This document shows positions 1-8,803 of a stretch of DNA of 64,000 nucleotides, one piece after another (position 1 is the first letter of the stretch; every line of letters begins with the position of its first letter). The translations under genes were made by a program, and so were the position numbers. The notes below the pieces were generated by a model. The model was not told the origin of the DNA, did no database searches, and saw nothing but the letters and a program-made list of their open reading frames with translations. Source of the DNA: Acidimicrobiaceae bacterium (GTDB lineage: Bacteria > Actinomycetota > Acidimicrobiia > Acidimicrobiales > UBA8190); the NCBI GenBank assembly GCA_003151955.1, contig PLZB01000035.1:41954-105953 (forward strand), in the 5' to 3' direction.

Positions 1-35
1 TGGAAGACGTCTGATCCACACCGTCCCCGGGGCCT

Positions 36-386
36 CTACAAAGCGAGGTGGAGCCGCAATGCTTCGTCAAGCATTCCGAGCAGCTCGGGCGGGAGAGCCC
101 CCACTCTGCCGCCGATGCGCTCGACGTCCACCGACCGGACCTGCTCCGCCTGGGCCTTCGAGTCCCGGACGAGCCCCGTGTCCGGAGCCGGGAGCCGGAC
201 CTGGAAGGGGTAGACCCGGCTGAGGTTCGACGTCACCGGAACGACGGTCACCACCCCACGTCCGTTGCGCTCGGCTGTGCTGTTCGCTCCGTCGTTGCTG
301 ACGATCACCACTGGCCGCCGCTTGTTCGCTTCCGAGCCGTGCACCGGATCGAGGTCGACGAGGCGGATCTCGCCTCGTCGCATCAT
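36..386 (-). CDS. MazF/PemK-family endoribonuclease toxin
   Basis: This 116-aa protein has the family layout: GEI near residue 5, the RRPVVIVSN strand around 23-31, VVPVTSN near 47-53, and a C-terminal KAQAEQVRSVD segment. Members are sequence-specific mRNA interferases held inactive by a small antitoxin. I start at the ATG at 386 because it overlaps the stop of the upstream antitoxin frame (ATGA), the usual coupling of these operons. A longer in-frame start at 443 would add 18 Arg/Gly-rich residues unlike the family. The family call is firm; activity is inferred. Confidence 0.88.
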   Translation of the reverse strand: MMRRGEIRLVDLDPVHGSEANKRRPVVIVSNDGANSTAERNGRGVVTVVPVTSNLSRVYPFQVRLPAPDTGLVRDSKAQAEQVRSVDVERIGGRVGALPPELLGMLDEALRLHLAL

Positions 387-574
387 CCCAACCCGTCGTG
401 GGCCGTGGCGTCCCAGGCCTCGGCCTCGTCCCCGCTCGACCACTCGTTCCAGGCGTCTTCGTAGGCTGGGCCCAGCTCAGCGGCCCGGAGGAGCCGAACG
501 GCCTTGTGCACCACAGCGGAGCGCGATGCGAACCCCTGGGCGTTGGCGTAGTCGTCCAGGAAGCTGGAGCACAA
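383..574 (-). CDS. Ribbon-helix-helix antitoxin partner of the MazF toxin, N-terminus damaged
   Basis: The reading frame ends FASRSAVVHKAVRLLR, then ELGPAYEDAWNEW, then AWDATAHDGL. These are the helical and toxin-binding parts of actinobacterial MazE-type antitoxins. Family members begin with about 15 residues of the form MKxSVSLPxxDVAFLDDYA, which make the DNA-binding beta strand. Here FLDDYA is present but the preceding codons do not encode that strand in this frame, and the only nearby start is a TTG at 574. A partial match (KVPVP) appears in another frame just upstream, suggesting a small indel. Treat it as truncated or frameshifted; it may still bind toxin but probably not DNA. Confidence 0.5.
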   Translation of the reverse strand: MCSSFLDDYANAQGFASRSAVVHKAVRLLRAAELGPAYEDAWNEWSSGDEAEAWDATAHDGLG

Positions 575-628
575 CCTGGAACGGGAACCTTCGGCCGGGG
601 ACCGGCCCGGGCCGTAAGGTTGAGGGTC

Positions 629-1594
629 ATGGACAGCGCACGCAGCGGAACCGGCAGCGTCGGCCTGGCCGTCGGCCTGGCCAGCGAGGACTGGACCGGC
701 GAGGCCCGGTTCCACGAGTACACGGCGGCGGCCGACCCAGTCGGCGCCGGCACCATCAGCCGGGTACCGCTGCGGACCTTCCCGGCCTCCCTCCACGGCG
801 ACGGGCCGACCGGGATCTTCCCCCTCGACCTCTCCGGGGACCTCCGAGTCGGCTACCCCGCCACCGGGCCCGCCCTCCTGGCCTCCTTCGCCCGGATCCG
901 GGCCGGGGAGTCGGTGACGACCGGGGCCGGGTTCACGAGCCTCCTGGCCTACTGCCTCTCGGGCCGGGGCCAGGTCGAGTGCGACGGAGGGGCAACAGGC
1001 TGGTCGGCCGGGGACGTGGTGACCTTCCCCGGTGGGCCCGTGACCTTCGAGGCCGAGGAGGACGCCGTCTGCTACCTCGTCGACGACTCCCCCCTCCTCG
1101 CCTACCTCGGGGCCCTCCCCGGCCCGGCCCGGTTCTCCCCCACCCGCTTCGACGGGGAGACGGCCGCGGCTCGCCTGGCCGAGGTGGCCGCCGACCCCCG
1201 GGCCGCCGGCCGGAGCCGGGTCTCGGTCCTCCTCGGTGACGCCCGCAACGACCAGACCCTGACGGCGACCCCCACCCTCTGGGCCATGCTCGGGATCCTC
1301 CCCCTCGACGCCGTCCAGCTCCCCCACCGCCACCAGAGCATCGCCCTCGACCTCATCCTCGACTGCGACCCAGGCTGCTACTCCCTGGTCGGGCCCAGCC
1401 TCGACCACGAAGGACGGATCGTCGATCCCACCCGGGTGGACTGGGAGGCCGGGGGCGCCTTCGTCACCCCCCCGGGGCTCTGGCACAGCCACCACAACGA
1501 GTCCGGAAGGCCGGCCCGGCTCCTCCCCGTCCAGGACGCCGGCCTCCACACCTACCTCCGGACCCTCGACATCCGGTTCACCCGGCCGGGCTGA
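629..1594 (+). CDS. Bicupin protein, gentisate 1,2-dioxygenase-like
   Basis: This 321-aa protein has two cupin beta-barrels. The first, around residues 85-150, includes GAGFTSLLAYCLSG and GWSAGDVVTFP. The second, around 225-300, includes LPHRHQS and PPGLWHSHHNES. The second barrel keeps the His cluster that binds the metal in ring-cleaving bicupins; the first looks degenerate. Related proteins are gentisate or hydroxynaphthoate dioxygenases, but many bicupins have other substrates, so only the fold is firm. The ATG at 629 follows a GAGGG stretch. Its 3' end overlaps the convergent debranching-enzyme gene by 17 bp. No aromatic-degradation partners are nearby. Confidence 0.72.
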   Translation: MDSARSGTGSVGLAVGLASEDWTGEARFHEYTAAADPVGAGTISRVPLRTFPASLHGDGPTGIFPLDLSGDLRVGYPATGPALLASFARIRAGESVTTGAGFTSLLAYCLSGRGQVECDGGATGWSAGDVVTFPGGPVTFEAEEDAVCYLVDDSPLLAYLGALPGPARFSPTRFDGETAAARLAEVAADPRAAGRSRVSVLLGDARNDQTLTATPTLWAMLGILPLDAVQLPHRHQSIALDLILDCDPGCYSLVGPSLDHEGRIVDPTRVDWEAGGAFVTPPGLWHSHHNESGRPARLLPVQDAGLHTYLRTLDIRFTRPG

Positions 1595-3473
1595 GCCTCC
1601 GGGCCCGGAGGAGCTCGGCCACCGACCAGGCCTGGAAGGGACAGCCGGTCGCGGCGTTGGGCTCGGCCCCGTCGGTCGTCTCCGACACCGACCCCAGGCC
1701 CCAGTCCCCGAGGTGGGCCACCAGGCCGTCGAGGAGCCCGGCGGTGGGGAGCCCGACACGTTGGGCCGCCTCCACGTAGGGGCCGATGAGCCAGGGCCAG
1801 ACCGTCCCCTGGTGGTAGGCGGCGTCCCGGTCGGCCGGGCCTCCCCGGTGGAGGGGCCGGTAGGCGGGGTCGGCCGGGTCGAGGGACCGGAGCCCGAGCG
1901 GGGTCAGGAGGGGGGCGCAGGCCAGGACCGGGCCCGGGTCCCGGACGGGACCGAAGGGGAGGGAGACGGCCAGGAGCTGGTTGGGCCGGAGTGAGGCGTC
2001 GTCCCCGGCCGGGCCGTCGACGACGTCGAGGAGGCCGCCCCCGGGCCGCCGGGGGAACCGCTCGGCGAACGACCCCCGGGCCCGGGCTTCGATCGAGGCC
2101 AGGGCCGACCGGTCCCGGCCGAGGCGGCCCAGGAGGTCGCCCACGGCGGCCAGGCCGTTGATCCAGAGCGCGTTCACCTCGACGGCCTTCCCGGCCCGGG
2201 CCGTGATGGGGACTCCGTTCACCCGGGCGTCCATCCAGGTCAGGGCCCAGCCCGGGGCCCCCTGGGTCAGGAGCCCGTCGGGCTCGACCTTGATCCCGAA
2301 CCGGGTCCCGGCCACGTGGTGGTCGACGATGTCGACGAGACGGTCGGCCAGGCCGGCGGCCAGGTCGAGGTCCCCGGTGACCTCGACGTGGCGGTGGACG
2401 GCGTGGAGGAACCAGAGGGTCCCGTCGACGGTGTTGTACTCCGTCCCCCCCACATCGGCGGTGTTGGCCAGCATTCCCTCCGACAGGGACCCGGCCGCCG
2501 CCTCGAGGAGGGCCCGACCCTCGTCGAACCGGCCCGTGGCCAGGAGGAGCCCCTCGTAGCTCGTCATGGTGTCCCGGGACCAGTCCCCGAACCAGGGGTA
2601 GCCGGCCACGATCCGGGGCCCGGCCACCACCAGCTGGTCGGCGGCCAGGATCAGGGCGGCGTCGACCTCGTCGGCGGGCTTAGCCCGGGCCAGCACCTGC
2701 CGGACCCGGGTCCGGGCTCCCGCCACCAGGGTCCCGGCCGGGAGCGGGGGGGTAGCCAGGTCCCCGGCCCAGGCCTCGACCTCCAGGGTCTCCCCCGCCG
2801 CCAGGGTGGCCCCGAAGGTTCCGGCGAACCAGAGGTCCTCGGTGTCGGTCAGGCCCCGCTCGGCCTCCACCCGGTAGCGGACGCCGCGGTACCAGGCCCC
2901 TCCGGGGGTGTACCCCGGCCCCCGGACCCGGTAGGCGCCCTCGAAGACGAAACCGTCGGCCCCGGCCTCGACGACTGGGTCGGGGCCGGCCGTCCGCTGG
3001 CCGTGGACGTCCCGCCAGGTGCACAGGGCCTCCACCTCCAGCCGGACCGGTCCCGGGGCCCGGACCACCCGGTGGACGACACCCACCGCCGGCCGGCCCG
3101 GGGCCATGGCCAGGCTCGACTCGACGGCCACCTCCCCCACCACCCACCGCCACATCGGGATGCCCTCGGCCAGCGTGAAGCACTCCAGGAAGCGGTGCCC
3201 GGCGGGGTCGACGACCCCCCCGGCCCACTCATGGGTGGCGAGCCGGACCCGCTCGTTGCCGAGGACCAGGACCGGGTCGAGGGCGGCCAGGCCCAGCTGC
3301 CGGCCGATGGGCGGGGTGGTGGCCACCACCAGCAGGCCGTGGTAGCGGCGGGTCCGGAGCCCGGCCACCGTCCCCATGGCGAAACCCCCCAGGCCGTCGA
3401 CCATCAGCCACTCCCGGGCCGCCGCCTCTTCCAGGGTCCCGCACGCCTGCCGCCCGAACCGGATCTCCGTCAT
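1578..3473 (-). CDS. Glycogen debranching enzyme-type glucosidase (amylo-alpha-1,6-glucosidase family)
   Basis: A 631-aa protein. The N-terminal beta domain (about 15-215) has GGFAMGTVAGLRTRRYHGLLV. An (alpha/alpha)6 domain (about 245-625) carries GYPWFGDWSRDTM around residue 290, DVGGTEYNTVDGTLWF, and GTVWPWLIGPYVEAA around 550. These are diagnostic of the bacterial/archaeal single-function debranching enzymes that hydrolyse alpha-1,6 branches of glycogen-like glucans. No signal peptide is visible, so it acts in the cytoplasm. It is divergent from the GH63 gene with only 63 bp between starts, so the two probably share a promoter region. The ATG at 3473 gives the expected N-terminus, although the Shine-Dalgarno is weak. 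Confidence 0.87.
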   Translation of the reverse strand: MTEIRFGRQACGTLEEAAAREWLMVDGLGGFAMGTVAGLRTRRYHGLLVVATTPPIGRQLGLAALDPVLVLGNERVRLATHEWAGGVVDPAGHRFLECFTLAEGIPMWRWVVGEVAVESSLAMAPGRPAVGVVHRVVRAPGPVRLEVEALCTWRDVHGQRTAGPDPVVEAGADGFVFEGAYRVRGPGYTPGGAWYRGVRYRVEAERGLTDTEDLWFAGTFGATLAAGETLEVEAWAGDLATPPLPAGTLVAGARTRVRQVLARAKPADEVDAALILAADQLVVAGPRIVAGYPWFGDWSRDTMTSYEGLLLATGRFDEGRALLEAAAGSLSEGMLANTADVGGTEYNTVDGTLWFLHAVHRHVEVTGDLDLAAGLADRLVDIVDHHVAGTRFGIKVEPDGLLTQGAPGWALTWMDARVNGVPITARAGKAVEVNALWINGLAAVGDLLGRLGRDRSALASIEARARGSFAERFPRRPGGGLLDVVDGPAGDDASLRPNQLLAVSLPFGPVRDPGPVLACAPLLTPLGLRSLDPADPAYRPLHRGGPADRDAAYHQGTVWPWLIGPYVEAAQRVGLPTAGLLDGLVAHLGDWGLGSVSETTDGAEPNAATGCPFQAWSVAELLRARRLSPAG

Positions 3474-3536
3474 GGCGGGAAAGTCTCGCGAAGAACGGGG
3501 TACCGCCGCGGCTGCGACCGGGGCAGACTCTCGGCC

Positions 3537-6242
3537 ATGACTGACGCGGAGCGGGCCCGGCTGGCGGAACCAGGAACGGACTGGCGGAGGTGGGGTCCCT
3601 ACCTGAGCGAGCGGGCCTGGGGGACGGTCCGGGAGGACTACAGCGCCGGGGGTGAGGCCTGGGACTCCTTCCCCCACGACCACGCCCGGTCCCGGACCTT
3701 CCGCTGGAGCGAGGACGGCCTGGGGGGGATCTCCGACGACCAGCAGCACCTCTGCCTGGCGTTCGCCTTCTGGAACGGGGAGGACCCCATTCTGAAGGAG
3801 CGGATCTTCGGCCTGACCGGCAACCAGGGGAACCACGGGGAGGACGCCAAGGAGTACTGGTGGTACCTCGACTCCACCCCGACCCACTCCTGGATGCGCT
3901 GGCGCTACCTCTACCCCCAGGCCGCCTTCCCCTACCAGGACCTCCTCGACGAGAACCACCGACGGGGGAAGCTCGACCCCGAGTACGAGCTCCTCGACAC
4001 CGGCATCCTCGACGAGGACCGCTACTGGGACATCACGGCCGACTACGCCAAGGCCGGCCCCGACGACCTCTGCATCCGGCTCACCGTCCGCAACGCCGGT
4101 CCCGACGAGGCCACCCTGGAGGTGCTGCCCACCCTCTGGTTCCGCAACACCTGGTCCTGGGGGATCGACGACACCCGACCGGCCATCGCCGCCACCGACG
4201 GCCGGCTGGTGGCCGAGCACCACGCGCTGGGGGAGATGATCCTCACCGGCGACGGCAGCCCCGACCTCCTCTTCTGCGATAACGAGACCAACACCCGGCT
4301 CCTCTGGGACTCCCCCACCGGTCCGGCCTACCCGAAGGACGGGATCAACGACCACGTCGTCTCCGGGACCGACACCGTCAACCCCCTCCACGCCGGCACC
4401 AAGGCCGCCTTCCGCTACCGGCTCACCTTGGCCGCCGGGGCCGGGACCGAGATCCGGCTCCGCCTCGGCCCCGGCACCGACAAGGCCTCGGCCAACCTCC
4501 GGCGGTCCTGGGCCGAGGTCATGGAGACCCGGAAGCAGGAGGCCGACGACTTCTACGCCGCCCTCACCCCCGACGACGCCACCGCCGACGAGGCGGAGGT
4601 CATGCGCCAGGGCTTCGCCGGGATGCTGTGGGGGAAGCAGTTCTTCCACTACGACGTGGAGCGCTGGCTCGACGGCGACCCGGCCGGCCCACCCCCTCCC
4701 GAGGCCCGCAAGACCGGCCGCAACAGCGCCTGGCGGCACCTGAACAACCACGACATCCTCTCCATGCCCGATCCTTGGGAGTACCCCTGGTTCGCGGCCT
4801 GGGACCTCGCCTTCCACTGCGTCACCCTGGCCCATGTGGCCCCCGCCTTCGCCAAGGCCCAGCTCCTCACCCTGTGCCGGGAGTGGTACATGCACCCCAA
4901 CGGCCAGCTCCCCGCCTACGAGTGGGCCTTCGGCGACGTCAACCCCCCCGTCCACGCCTGGGCCGCCCTCCGGGTCTTCGAGATCGACGGCTCCACCGAC
5001 TACGAGTTCCTCCGGCGGATCTTCGGGAAGCTCCTCCTGAACTTCACCTGGTGGGTGAACCGGAAGGACGCCGCCGGCAACAACGTCTTCGAGGGCGGGT
5101 TCCTGGGTCTCGACAACATCGGCCCCATCGACCGCTCGGCCCAGCTCCCCGTGGACGGGATCCTGGAACAGGCCGACGGGACGGCCTGGATGGCCATGTA
5201 CAGCCTCAACCTCCTGGAGGGGGCCCTGGTCCTGGCCCGCCACGACCCCGTCTACGAGGACATGGCCGTCAAGTTCTTCGAGCACTTCGCCTACATCGCC
5301 CAGGCCCTGTTCGACCAGGGACTCTGGAGCGAGGAGGACGGCTTCTTCTACGACGTCCTGAAGGAGACGACCGGAACCTCGATCCCCCTGAAGGTCCGCT
5401 CCGTCGTCGGCCTCCTCCCCCTCTGCGCCACCGCCACCCTCGACGCCACCACCATGGAGGGCCTCCCCTGGTTCACCGAGCACTTCGAGTGGTTCGTGAC
5501 CCACAAGCCGCAGTACGCCGACATGATCGCCCGGCCCCACGACCTCGGCCCCCACATCGGCCACCTCCTCTCCGTCGTCGACCCCGAGCGGCTCCGCCGG
5601 CTCCTCCAGGTCATGCTGGACGAGAAGGAGTTCCTCTCCCCCCACGGGCTCCGGGCCCTGTCCCAGGCCCACCGGGACCAGCCCTTCTCCATCGAGCTGG
5701 CCGGCATGGTCGACACTGTCGACTACGAGCCGGGCGAGTCCACCTCGGGGCTCTTCGGGGGGAACTCCAACTGGCGGGGCCCGATCTGGTTCCCGACCAA
5801 CTACCTCCTCATCGAGTCCCTCCGCCGCTTCCACCACTTCCTCGGCGACGACTTCACCGTCGAGTGCCCCACCGGCTCGGGAATCCACCTCACCCTGGCC
5901 CAGGCCGCCGACGAGCTGACCCGGCGGCTGGTCGCCATCTTCCTCGACGACCCCGACGGCCGCCGGCCGGTCTTCGGCCCCTACGAGAAATTCCAGACCG
6001 ATCCCGCCCTCCACGGGATGATCCCCTTCCACGAGTATTTCCACGGGGACACCGGCCAGGGTCTGGGCGCCTCCCACCAGACGGGATGGACCGGCCTCGT
6101 CGCCGACCTCATCGCCCGCCGCCGCCACCAGCCGAGACCGTCGGCCCACGAGGCCCACCAGGCGGCCGTGGCGGCCGGCACCGCCACCCCACGCCAGGCC
6201 CGGGCCACACCGCCGGGCCCGGCCCGACCGACCCCCCCGTGA
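3537..6242 (+). CDS. GH63-type glycoside hydrolase (MGH1-like, (alpha/alpha)6 barrel)
   Basis: A 901-aa cytoplasmic-looking protein without signal peptide. The N-terminal part (about 1-340) is rich in Trp and acidic residues (WGTVREDYS, EDAKEYWWYLDSTPTHSWM). The C-terminal barrel includes HDILSMPDPWEYPWFAAWDLAFH, LPAYEWAFGDVNPPVHAWAA, GGNSNWRGPIWFPTNYLL and FHGDTGQGLGASHQTGW. These are typical of bacterial GH63-related proteins, which act on glucosylglycerate or mannosylglycerate or on short alpha-glucosides; the exact substrate cannot be read. The Ala/Pro-rich tail lies in a sequence repeated near 20.75 kb. The stop overlaps the GH3 start (GTGA), so the two are translationally coupled. Confidence 0.85.
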   Translation: MTDAERARLAEPGTDWRRWGPYLSERAWGTVREDYSAGGEAWDSFPHDHARSRTFRWSEDGLGGISDDQQHLCLAFAFWNGEDPILKERIFGLTGNQGNHGEDAKEYWWYLDSTPTHSWMRWRYLYPQAAFPYQDLLDENHRRGKLDPEYELLDTGILDEDRYWDITADYAKAGPDDLCIRLTVRNAGPDEATLEVLPTLWFRNTWSWGIDDTRPAIAATDGRLVAEHHALGEMILTGDGSPDLLFCDNETNTRLLWDSPTGPAYPKDGINDHVVSGTDTVNPLHAGTKAAFRYRLTLAAGAGTEIRLRLGPGTDKASANLRRSWAEVMETRKQEADDFYAALTPDDATADEAEVMRQGFAGMLWGKQFFHYDVERWLDGDPAGPPPPEARKTGRNSAWRHLNNHDILSMPDPWEYPWFAAWDLAFHCVTLAHVAPAFAKAQLLTLCREWYMHPNGQLPAYEWAFGDVNPPVHAWAALRVFEIDGSTDYEFLRRIFGKLLLNFTWWVNRKDAAGNNVFEGGFLGLDNIGPIDRSAQLPVDGILEQADGTAWMAMYSLNLLEGALVLARHDPVYEDMAVKFFEHFAYIAQALFDQGLWSEEDGFFYDVLKETTGTSIPLKVRSVVGLLPLCATATLDATTMEGLPWFTEHFEWFVTHKPQYADMIARPHDLGPHIGHLLSVVDPERLRRLLQVMLDEKEFLSPHGLRALSQAHRDQPFSIELAGMVDTVDYEPGESTSGLFGGNSNWRGPIWFPTNYLLIESLRRFHHFLGDDFTVECPTGSGIHLTLAQAADELTRRLVAIFLDDPDGRRPVFGPYEKFQTDPALHGMIPFHEYFHGDTGQGLGASHQTGWTGLVADLIARRRHQPRPSAHEAHQAAVAAGTATPRQARATPPGPARPTPP

Positions 6243-6247
6243 CCGAC
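6158..6247 (+). repeat. 90-bp dispersed repeat, copy A
   Basis: This segment aligns without gaps to 20746-20835; by hand count 81 of 90 positions match. It encodes the Ala/Pro-rich tail of the GH63 protein, its stop and the GTG start of the GH3 gene. In the second copy the same arrangement precedes the aquaporin GTG start. Similarity continues weakly at protein level into both downstream leaders (a Pro/Ala stretch followed by GW-x-PAE). Confidence 0.85.
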
Positions 6248-8803
6248 ACCCCGGCGACCCCGCCCGCAGCTCTGGGCACCTCGCCCTCCCCCCAATGCAC
6301 CCAGGGTGGCTGGCGCCCGGCCGAGCCGATCGGGGGGCGCCTGGCCCGCCTCTCCCTGGAAGAGAAGGTGGCCCTCCTCTCGGGCCAGGACGCCTGGAGC
6401 CTCCCCGGGCTGCCGGCCCACGGGATCCCGTCCCTCGTCATGTCCGACGGCCCCGCCGGCATCCGGGGATCGAGCTTCCAATCGGGCACCGCCCGTTCCT
6501 TCCCCTGCGAGACCGCCCTGGCCGCCACCTGGGACCCCGACGTCGTCGCCGAGATCGGCCGGGCCCTCGGCGCCGAAGCCCGGCGTCTCGGCGTCCACCT
6601 CCTCCTCGGCCCGACCGTCAACCTCCATCGCCACCCTCTGGGGGGGCGGAACTTCGAGTGTTTCTCCGAGGACCCCCTGCTCAGCGCGGCCATGGTCCGC
6701 TCCTACGTCGCCGGCGTCGAGTCCACGGGAGTCGCCTGCTGCGTCAAGCACCTCGTCTGCAACGACTCCGAGGTCGATCGCTTCACCATCAGCGTCGAGA
6801 TCGACGAGGCCACACTCCGCCAGAGCTATCTCGTCCCCTTCGAAGCCGCCCTCCAAGCCGGAGCCGCCGCCGTCATGGCCGCCTACAACCGGGTCAACGG
6901 AACCCACGCCAGCGAGGACCCCTGGCTCCTCGACGAGGTCCTCCGCCGGGAGTGGGGATTCGACGGGGTCGTCGTCTCCGACTGGTACGCCACCCACTCC
7001 ACCGGACCGGCCCTGGTGGCCGGCCTCGACATCGAGATGCCCGGCCCCACCCACCATCGGGGACCGAAGCTCGTCGATGCCGTCCGTACCGGTGAGATTC
7101 CAGAAGACGTCGTCGACCGGGCGGTGGGACGGGTCCTCGACCTGATCGACCGCTGCCATGGCCGCGGCCCCGCCGACAGCACCGGCGACGGCGGGGAGGC
7201 CCTGGGCCCGGATAGGTCGGTGAGCGCACTGATCCGCAGGGCAGGAGCACGGGGCATCGTGCTCCTCAAGAACGAGGGGGTCCTCCCCCTGGATTCCGGG
7301 CAGCTCCGCCGGGTGGCGCTGATCGGCCCGGGGGCCGCCACCGGGGAGGTCCAGGGGGGAGGGAGCGCCTTCGTGAACACCGGACCTGAGGCCGGCATCC
7401 TCCCGGCCCTCTCCGAGGCCCTCGGGCCGGGTGTCGAGGTCATCGTGGAGCGGGGCTGCGTGACGGCAGACTGGCCGCGGCCGCTGTCGGCCCCCCTCGT
7501 CCGCACCCCCGACGGCCGTCCGGGGATCGCCGTCCGCTATGTGCGGTCAGCGGAACCGGGGGGACCGCTGCTCCACGAGGAGACGGCCGGCCGGCTCCAC
7601 CTGGTGTGGATCGGACGCCTGGTCGACCACGTGTCGAACCGGGACATCCTCGTCCAGGCCCGGGCCGTCCTCGAGCCGTCGGAGACCGGCGTGCACCGGC
7701 TGGCCGTCTCCGGTTCGGGGAAGGTCCGCCTGTCCATCGATGGCCGGGTCCTGGTGGAGCGGGCGTGGGACTCGCCTGGGGAGGGCACCTTCTCCCGGGG
7801 GGGCGATGCCGCCCCGGTCGAGCTGGATCTCCAGGCCGGCAAGACCTACGACCTCGACATCGACTTCAACCCGGTCCCGGGGACGGGTGTGTCCGACCTG
7901 ACCGTCGCCGTCGTGCTCCCCGATCCGCCTGACCTGATGGATCGTGCGGTCGGCGCCGCCCGCTCGTCGGACGCCGTCGTCCTCGTGGCCCAGAGCCCCC
8001 CGGGATGGGAGAGCGAGGGCCACGACCGGCACGACATGACCCTGCCCGGCCCCCAGGACGAGCTGATCGAACGGGTGGCGGCCGTGAGCTCCAAGCTGGT
8101 GGTGGTGGTAAACACCGGATCCCCGGTGTCCATGCCCTGGGTCGACCGGGTGCCGTCGATCCTCCAGCTCTGGTTCCCCGGCGACCAGCTCGGTCCGGCC
8201 CTGACCGATGTGCTGACCGGGGCCGTGAACCCCTCGGGACGCCTGCCCACGACGTTCCCCCGTCGACGGACCGACGTGGCCTCGGACCCCTGGTACCCGG
8301 GGGACGAGGGCGTCGTCCGCTACGGGGAGCGCTCGGCCTTCGGCTACCGGTCCGAGTCGAGCCGGTCTGCGGCCCTGTTCCCGTTCGGCCACGGCCTGTC
8401 GTACTCGACCTTCGCCCTGGGCCGGCCCCAGGTGGCCCTGACCGGGACGGGGCCCGAGGCCTGCTACGAGGTGACGGTCGCGGTGACGAACGCGGGCGGG
8501 CCCCGGGGGACCCACGTCGTCCAGCTCTACATCACCGGGGCCGGCCCCGACCGTCCCACCCTCGAGCTGAAGGGCTTCGGTCGGATCGAGCTCGATCCCG
8601 GCGCATCGGGCGTCGCCTCCATCGTGGTCCCGGTTCGGGACCTCCGGCGGTGGACCGACCGGGGATGGGTCCTTCCCGACGGACCCATCCCGGTCCTGAT
8701 CGGCTCGTCGTCGACCGACCTTCCCGTGGAGGTCCTCCTGCCGGCCCCCGGCGGGGACCTCGATCAGGCGGAGATCGTCGGGAGCCGCAGCACGGAGGGG
8801 TGA
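6239..8803 (+). CDS. GH3-family beta-glycosidase with PA14 and FnIII-like domains
   Basis: An 854-aa beta-glucosidase-type enzyme. The GH3 barrel (about 35-310) has MSDGPAGIRG, the KHLVCNDSE loop and GVVVSDWYA, whose Asp248 is the expected nucleophile. The alpha/beta sandwich resumes with GIVLLKNEGVLPLD and is split by a PA14 module (about 427-555). LWFPGDQLG, FPFGHGLSYSTF near 717 and a C-terminal fibronectin III-like domain complete the BglX/BglB-like order. There is no signal peptide. The GTG at 6239 overlaps the GH63 stop, and the first ~30 residues are a Pro/Ala leader resembling the aquaporin leader at 20827. The 3' end overlaps the convergent CocE gene by 40 bp. Confidence 0.92.
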   Translation: MTDTPATPPAALGTSPSPQCTQGGWRPAEPIGGRLARLSLEEKVALLSGQDAWSLPGLPAHGIPSLVMSDGPAGIRGSSFQSGTARSFPCETALAATWDPDVVAEIGRALGAEARRLGVHLLLGPTVNLHRHPLGGRNFECFSEDPLLSAAMVRSYVAGVESTGVACCVKHLVCNDSEVDRFTISVEIDEATLRQSYLVPFEAALQAGAAAVMAAYNRVNGTHASEDPWLLDEVLRREWGFDGVVVSDWYATHSTGPALVAGLDIEMPGPTHHRGPKLVDAVRTGEIPEDVVDRAVGRVLDLIDRCHGRGPADSTGDGGEALGPDRSVSALIRRAGARGIVLLKNEGVLPLDSGQLRRVALIGPGAATGEVQGGGSAFVNTGPEAGILPALSEALGPGVEVIVERGCVTADWPRPLSAPLVRTPDGRPGIAVRYVRSAEPGGPLLHEETAGRLHLVWIGRLVDHVSNRDILVQARAVLEPSETGVHRLAVSGSGKVRLSIDGRVLVERAWDSPGEGTFSRGGDAAPVELDLQAGKTYDLDIDFNPVPGTGVSDLTVAVVLPDPPDLMDRAVGAARSSDAVVLVAQSPPGWESEGHDRHDMTLPGPQDELIERVAAVSSKLVVVVNTGSPVSMPWVDRVPSILQLWFPGDQLGPALTDVLTGAVNPSGRLPTTFPRRRTDVASDPWYPGDEGVVRYGERSAFGYRSESSRSAALFPFGHGLSYSTFALGRPQVALTGTGPEACYEVTVAVTNAGGPRGTHVVQLYITGAGPDRPTLELKGFGRIELDPGASGVASIVVPVRDLRRWTDRGWVLPDGPIPVLIGSSSTDLPVEVLLPAPGGDLDQAEIVGSRSTEG

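Noticed and set aside
383..1759. 458-codon minus-strand frame ending in the antitoxin
   Set aside because: Everything above about 574 is antisense to the bicupin gene; only the end is real.
1578..6158. A 1526-codon open frame across two genes on the minus strand
   Set aside because: Only its end (1578-3473) matches a protein family. The rest is the Gly/Val/Glu-rich antisense of the GH63 gene.
4628..6238. Upstream extension of the GH3 frame into GH63
   Set aside because: The sequence is Arg/Pro-rich shadow coding; the GTG overlapping the GH63 stop is the natural start.
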